Below are positions 58,911 through 64,000 of a DNA stretch of 64,000 bases, in pieces. Source of the DNA: Anabas testudineus (taxonomy: Eukaryota > Chordata > Actinopteri > Anabantiformes > Anabantidae); assembly GCF_900324465.2 (NCBI RefSeq), contig NC_046624.1:11343386-11407385 (forward strand), given 5' to 3'. The notes under the pieces are model-generated. The model saw nothing but the letters and a program-made list of their open reading frames with translations, was not told the origin of the DNA and did no database searches. Both the position numbers and the translations under genes were made by a program. The first letter of the stretch is position 1; every line of letters begins with the position of its first letter.

Positions 58911-61080
58911 ACAGAATCGCAGAATCTCTGCAAAGCAGGCAAACTGACGATGGCTATCTAACTAGGATGAAAGAAAAGCAAATCACAGTGCAAAGACAAG
59001 AGAAAAACACTAAGAATTCAGGGGGGAAAACTAGAAAACCAAATCACAGCTCTGGGCAACAAACCCTCAAATTTAGAAAAGACTATAACACAAAGAGCTA
59101 CAAAGCAGGAACTAACAAATTGCAACCGACTGGACTAACAAACGATCTAACTAAGAAACAAACAAACTAACTACTGACTAACTATACTAGAAACTTACTA
59201 ACAAACCGTTGAGTACAACGCTACAGGGTCAGGGGAAAAGGAACAAGGCATCTCACGGGACAGACAGCTGATACAGGACTAACTGAGATACAAAGAAAGT
59301 GATGACAGAACACAAAACAACAGACCTGTTACTACTTGGACCAGCTGAGACATGCCCCCGAAAGGAAGAAACACAAAACCAGGAAAAACAAAAAACAGGA
59401 AACTTCCAGGGACACTGCCTCAGCCGGTCAGAGCTGGGAACTGGAACAGGAGTGGAGCTGTACACTGCAAAGAGTTTATTACTGGGTGCTTTTCTCTTTG
59501 GAGGCTTTTGTGTCTCATGACCATTAATTTTTGGCTTATCTCATTTCTAAAATCTCCAAACTGAAACATGAACATATCAATGGATGCATCCTGTAAGATA
59601 TGCATAGATGAACTGAGTGCCTTGCGACTACTTGATTCTGTATAGTTGCCTTGCTCCCTTTAGCCAGACCATGGGCAGATAATTTGGCAAAGTTTTACAC
59701 TGGTTGAGACTGTCATGCCATTAAACTATGCTACCAACAGATATACACAGTGTGCTTGTATGTTCTTACAGATTCAATGACTCTACTTGTGCTGCGAAAG
59801 AGAAGAGTGAGGGCTCAGGAAATGGGAAACCCACCCTACTGACCTTTCCTGGCTCTTATCCATGTTCCTCCTCTCCTAAACCTCTGCTGTCCCACCTCAG
59901 TTTTCCTACAAACACAAACAAAGACATGTTTCTTAATTGGTGTCTAGCTAAAATGGAATGTTTCTGTGTATTTTTTGGGTGTGTGTCCACTTTGTGACTT
60001 TTTTGAGCAGGATCCCGACATCAGCTTTCTATCTTAAGTTATCCAGTGTCACACAACCACTGCTACACCAGTTCAGCTCTCCTCCCTTCGAGCAAACACA
60101 CACGTGCAAACAGACACTCTGCACCCCTACCTTTTTCTAAGCACACTCCATCACCTCTTACTGGCTGCCCCTCACTGGAAGGTAAATAAATCCCATGTTT
60201 GCAGTGGAACACTGAGTGCCCTCATATGCCTCTGGAATTGCTCTACCTGAAAGAGGCCTTGTGTTCACTTCTTTAAGGGGCTCCACTCAGTTTTTCCCTG
60301 AACATGCACAGATAGAACGCTCTGTGAGACACCCATGAGTCAGTAATGCAGATGGTTTACAAAGTGGCTCATGCACAATAAAATAGACTACTGTTGCCAT
60401 GTCAAGTGATAATTTCAGGATGTATAATGTTTATACAAAAGCTAAGGACATGCCAGTGGAATCATAGTGTGAAATGTTTTGTTTATTTTCTGCAAAACCT
60501 GCAGATGGCAGCAGACCCCACAAGATCACCAAGACAGCTCCACAAGTGCGGCACATACTGTCACATATTTTCACCTCTCTCAGGTGACTGCTCATATGTT
60601 TAGTGGATAATTACTGTGACGTTTTTATCTTCCTCATTACAGGAAGTTTTCCTGCAGCTCAAGACAAAGCAGATAATGATTCCTGCTTATGCCTCTTCCT
60701 CTTCAATCCGTTGTTGGTTCAAAGAGGGTGCAGGCCAGCACTAATCCGCAAATAATGACACAAATGTCTCCTTTCTTGTTAATCTTGAATGGTACACAGC
60801 AGTCCATGATGAGGACCATCATGCAACATAACACCTGCACTACGGATAAAGAAGCTTGTCATGGATGTTGTGTAAGAGTGGATGAAATGAGTGGACAAAG
60901 GTTTTATTATGAGGAGGAGTGTGAAGGGCAAGTGTGTAGAGCTCAGGTAAATGAATAAAAATACAAAATACATCAGTAGATTCATTTTCTAAAACTAAAT
61001 GCAATATAATAAAAGTGTCATAAACAGTACATGGGACAATTACATAAAACAAGCATTTTCACACATGCACACATCTTTGT

Positions 61081-61333
61081 ATGGCAGTCAATGTGAGGAC
61101 ACTCAGTGACATAATGCATTTCCTATAGGCCATGCTAATCTACTTTGTTATCATTTTTTATTCATCACATGTACTGCCCCCCCTTTAAATGTTACCCAAA
61201 CCAAAAAAATCCTAACCCTAAAAACCTCGTCTTTAAACGTTCTTCTCATTGTGAAGACTGGCTAAAATGTCCTCACTTTGTAAAAATGTCCTCAGTCCAA
61301 TAGTTGAAAATTCATTCTATAATACCCATAGAA

Positions 61334-61364
<31 letters not shown>

Positions 61365-61381
61365 CATACACACACACACAC
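61081..61381 (+). repeat. dispersed repeat, copy B, with CA-microsatellite tail
   Basis: Same word order as 11192-11509: AATGTGAGGACACTCA, GACATAATGCAT, CATGTACTGCC, TTCTCATTGTGAAGAC, TTTGTAAAAATGTCCTCA, then a CA run. The two copies are in the same orientation and differ by many substitutions and small indels. Confidence 0.6.
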
Positions 61382-62779
61382 GCAAACACACCTCTTAAAC
61401 TGTCAGGTGGGCAGCCCTTAAGGGGAAACTCTTCCAGACTCACCTGTACCATTGTTTTCTCTGCTCTTCCTGTGTGAGGAGCTTGTGTTGTTGGAATACA
61501 ATGGGGTCAGGGTAATCACAGCACCTGTTCGACAGACACTCAGTCATTGTGACAAAGAAGACTGACAACAAACGGCAAAAATTCTCACTGCTGAGCAACT
61601 CCATTCTTATGTTTACTCATCAGCTTTACTCATCAACTGTTCTGTTTTTGGAAAGTTATTTGTAGCTCTGCCTCTGCTTTTGCAGTTCAGGGGTATCCTT
61701 CATTTGTCTCAGAAATACCAAAAGAAAACTGTAATTGTACTAGAAAACATTGTTTAATCTATGATAATTTATTTCTTTGTCCACTTGGGGGCAGTAGAAA
61801 CAAGTTGTGAATGCAACATGATCATCATTATTTAGTTTTTTTCAAATGCTAACAAGCATTGGTCAATACTGAAACTGCTTTTTCAAAACACAGCCTGCAT
61901 TGCAAACATGTTCATCTAAACAGTTCATCTCACCTCTAAAAGCCTCTCTCTCCAACAAAACACATCATGCATGTCTCAAAAGAAGCTGGTTCCTCCAACA
62001 AGTCTCACTCAGGAACCAAACACTGACAGTTCCATTTATAGATTTTGTTTGGCTGCACCCTTAAATCAGCCTCTCTCGAAGAGAGTCTACGATTCACCAC
62101 ATGGTTAGTAATTGTGGCTCTTATCTCATCACAGCTCTTGGTCTTCTCTGCTTCCTCTTCTCCCTCTCTCCAGTTTTCTACATATTGTTTACATAGTTAT
62201 ATTCTGAAAGGTCGGACTTGTGATTTGGTGGCATTTAAATAAACTAAAGTATGTTAGCATTTGAAAAATGTGAATTTTGGTATCTGTGGTCACTGAATGG
62301 ATTTTGTGTGAAAGCAATGACTAGTGATTCACAGTTTGCTCCCATTAATGTCTGTTTTGCTGACTGCCTGAAGATTTTTGACAATGTGACTTCATTTTTA
62401 ACCAATGCTTGTTAGCAATTGGAAAAAAAAACTCCATACTCCAACTTTCCATATGATCTGGCCCTTTAGCTGCTAAATGCTCAGCTGAAATCACCAGCTT
62501 GCCATTAACTGTCTGTCTTCTTTTTGGTGCTGAGCAGGTAGTGTACAGTGGGTTTTTGAAAACAGCTTCCTGCTGTGAATGAAAACTCTGCAATATGAAG
62601 AAGAAGAAATAAGAATGAACCAAAACAGTGAAACTATGGGTGGGACAGCTGAGAACTGAGCTGAATCTGGCTTGAGAGCTCACTGCACCTAATATTATCC
62701 ACACAAAACGCAACAAAATGTAGTTTCTGCAAGACAAATGTTTAAAAAACAATGTAGTAACATACAGTGTGTGCAATGT

Positions 62780-63205
62780 TCTTTTTAGTAAGCTGCAACT
62801 TCCTTTATGGTGTCCTGCCATAGATACCCTGCCAGTTCGATGTTTTACCTACTATAAACTCCAATGATGCCTTCAAATGTGTCACTCTGGGTTGTTTCTT
62901 TACCTCATTGATGAGTGTTTGTTGTGCTCTTGGGGTCATTTTGACTGGCCGCCCACTTCTTGGGAGTAACCAGAGTCCCAAAGTGTCTGCATTTGTAGAT
63001 TGTTTGCCTACATGTAGATTGATGAAAGACATCACTTTCTAACCCTTTCCAGCTTTATGTAAAGCAAGAATTCTTGATAGTAGATCCTCAGAAAGCTCTT
63101 TTTGGCGAGGCATGGCTCACATAAGCATCTTCTTGTTCGGAGCAAACTGAATAGATATAAGATCAGAATTTTGTTTGTGTTATTATTTTAGACACATTAT
63201 ATTTG
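62780..63205 (-). mobile_element. Tc1-like transposase, N-terminal half with adjoining terminal repeat piece
   Basis: The minus strand encodes remnants of the same helix-turn-helix part as at 49690-50135 (RSGRPVKMTPRAQQ is clear). On its plus-strand right side it continues into GTGTTATTATTTTAGACACA and TTATATTTGTTGA, which match the terminal-repeat piece at 16641-16680. This copy therefore links the transposase half and the terminal repeat as one family. It carries several frame breaks and lacks the catalytic half. Confidence 0.7.
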
Positions 63206-64000
63206 TTGATGATGAAGATGAAGATGTGCGTAGCTCTATATATTTGGTTTGGTTAACATAAGTTCATTTATATTTATTTTATGTTTGTATTTGAATGATA
63301 AAGACAACCTTCTTTGTTGAAGAGAATCCGCCTTGTGAAGCAAGTTATAAAAGACTGCAAAGAAAACTGATAGCAGCAGCATCCTCAACAGAAATTGATA
63401 TCATATGACATTGTGCCACCCACTAAGTAATCCTAAGCCCTCCTATTCACTTCTTAATCTCCCAGTGAACATAGAAGCAGCCAGGTTATGTTAGACTGAC
63501 ATGAAACAAAAGGTAACAGTGTGCAGCTGAATGTCTTCCAGATGCAGAGCCCCATAGGAAAGGTCTATCTGAAGTGCCAGAGTTGGGGATTAAAGCTCAC
63601 TGTGGGAATGTCAGCTTTACATATAATCATACAATCCCATCTTTGCTGTCACTGCCATCTTTATTAATATTTTATCACGTTACCTCCAAAACGTTGGCTG
63701 TTGTCCAACTACTGCAGTTTTATCTTTACACTATTTGAGAAATGACAATTACGTTTCATGATTGGCAATCAAAGTTCATTAAGTTTCTTAAAGTATTGAT
63801 ACTTTTCTTCTTCTTTTATTTGTCCAACCATCACACTTTCCTGTTTAAATGCCAACTTCCTCAGTACACCTCTGTGTACCCCACCAAGATCAGTACACGC
63901 TGAGTCCCTACAGAAGACTCTATAGACACTGATGTTACTTTATCCTGCGTTGTCTCCTCTGCACCCCTCTGTCAGTCACTCTGCTGGTCCAACCTTCTCA

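Larger units (their letters stand above)
55185..64000. other. chst3 3' UTR, then gene-free DNA to the window end
   Basis: AATAAA signals at 56930-56935 and 57009-57014 suggest a chst3 3' UTR of about 1.8 kb. It includes repetitive 'aagtc/caagtct' words (56600-56880). Beyond that, the region holds a short Pol III A-box-like scrap (57664-57692), a CAAA run, an A-rich non-coding stretch (58950-59420), a dispersed repeat (61081-61381) and a Tc1 fragment (62780-63205). No exon with splice signals and recognisable protein was found in 57100-64000. Confidence 0.6.

Noticed and set aside
59728-60140. Overlapping plus-strand frames of 89 and 60 codons
   Set aside because: No homology I recognise, no paired splice signals and no conserved composition; treated as chance frames.
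60689-60958. 89-codon plus-strand frame with clustered cysteines (HGCCVRVDEM)
   Set aside because: It is a single exon-sized frame without a supporting acceptor or donor pair or signal peptide; the cysteines do not form a pattern I know.
62345-62821. 158-codon minus-strand frame
   Set aside because: No recognisable domain; it runs into the Tc1 fragment at its upstream end and has low-complexity hydrophobic stretches, so it looks like chance frame in repeat-bearing DNA.

Overview
The window is nuclear DNA of a ray-finned (teleost) fish. The evidence is: split genes with GT-AG introns; protein sequences closest, from memory, to zebrafish and other teleost orthologues; short introns; many (CA)n microsatellites; and relics of fish-type Tc1/mariner DNA transposons. 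I cannot name the species. Six protein-coding genes can be modelled with consistent splice phases. No rRNA, true tRNA, CRISPR array or prokaryotic feature was seen, and no retrovirus-like or LTR element was recognised.

Layout. (1) 52-8350, minus strand: the cholinergic locus. Choline acetyltransferase (chat, 14 coding exons) lies downstream of the intronless vesicular acetylcholine transporter gene slc18a3 (6286-7845). One protein makes acetylcholine and the other loads it into synaptic vesicles, and a CpG-rich region at about 7850-8350 is the likely upstream promoter. (2) 8351-15840: gene-free, with a Tc1 relic and a dispersed repeat. (3) 15841-45433: a retina block of four photoreceptor or RPE-type genes: rgra (minus), lrit1 (plus), lrit2 (plus) and cdhr1 (minus). 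From memory the same four are neighbours on human 10q23. RGR is a retinal-binding opsin, LRIT1 and LRIT2 are LRR-Ig-FN3 membrane proteins made by a tandem duplication, and CDHR1 is the photoreceptor cadherin. (4) 45434-53006: a large gene-free stretch with two Tc1-type fragments end to end and a CpG-rich patch near 50.7-51.5 kb that may be the chst3 promoter. (5) 53007-55184, plus strand: chst3, a Golgi chondroitin 6-O-sulfotransferase. (6) 55185-64000: a long 3' UTR and then gene-free, repeat-bearing DNA.

The most interesting points are two alternative last coding exons in cdhr1, each with its own transmembrane helix and tail; an optional last intron in lrit2; a long, non-mammalian-looking C-terminal tail on ChAT; a DRY motif in the fish RGR where human RGR, as I recall it, has GRY; three pieces of one Tc1 family in different states of decay; and a perfect 14-bp inverted repeat in the lrit2 3' region. 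I found no sign of a wholly new system: most of the window is well-known vertebrate gene content.
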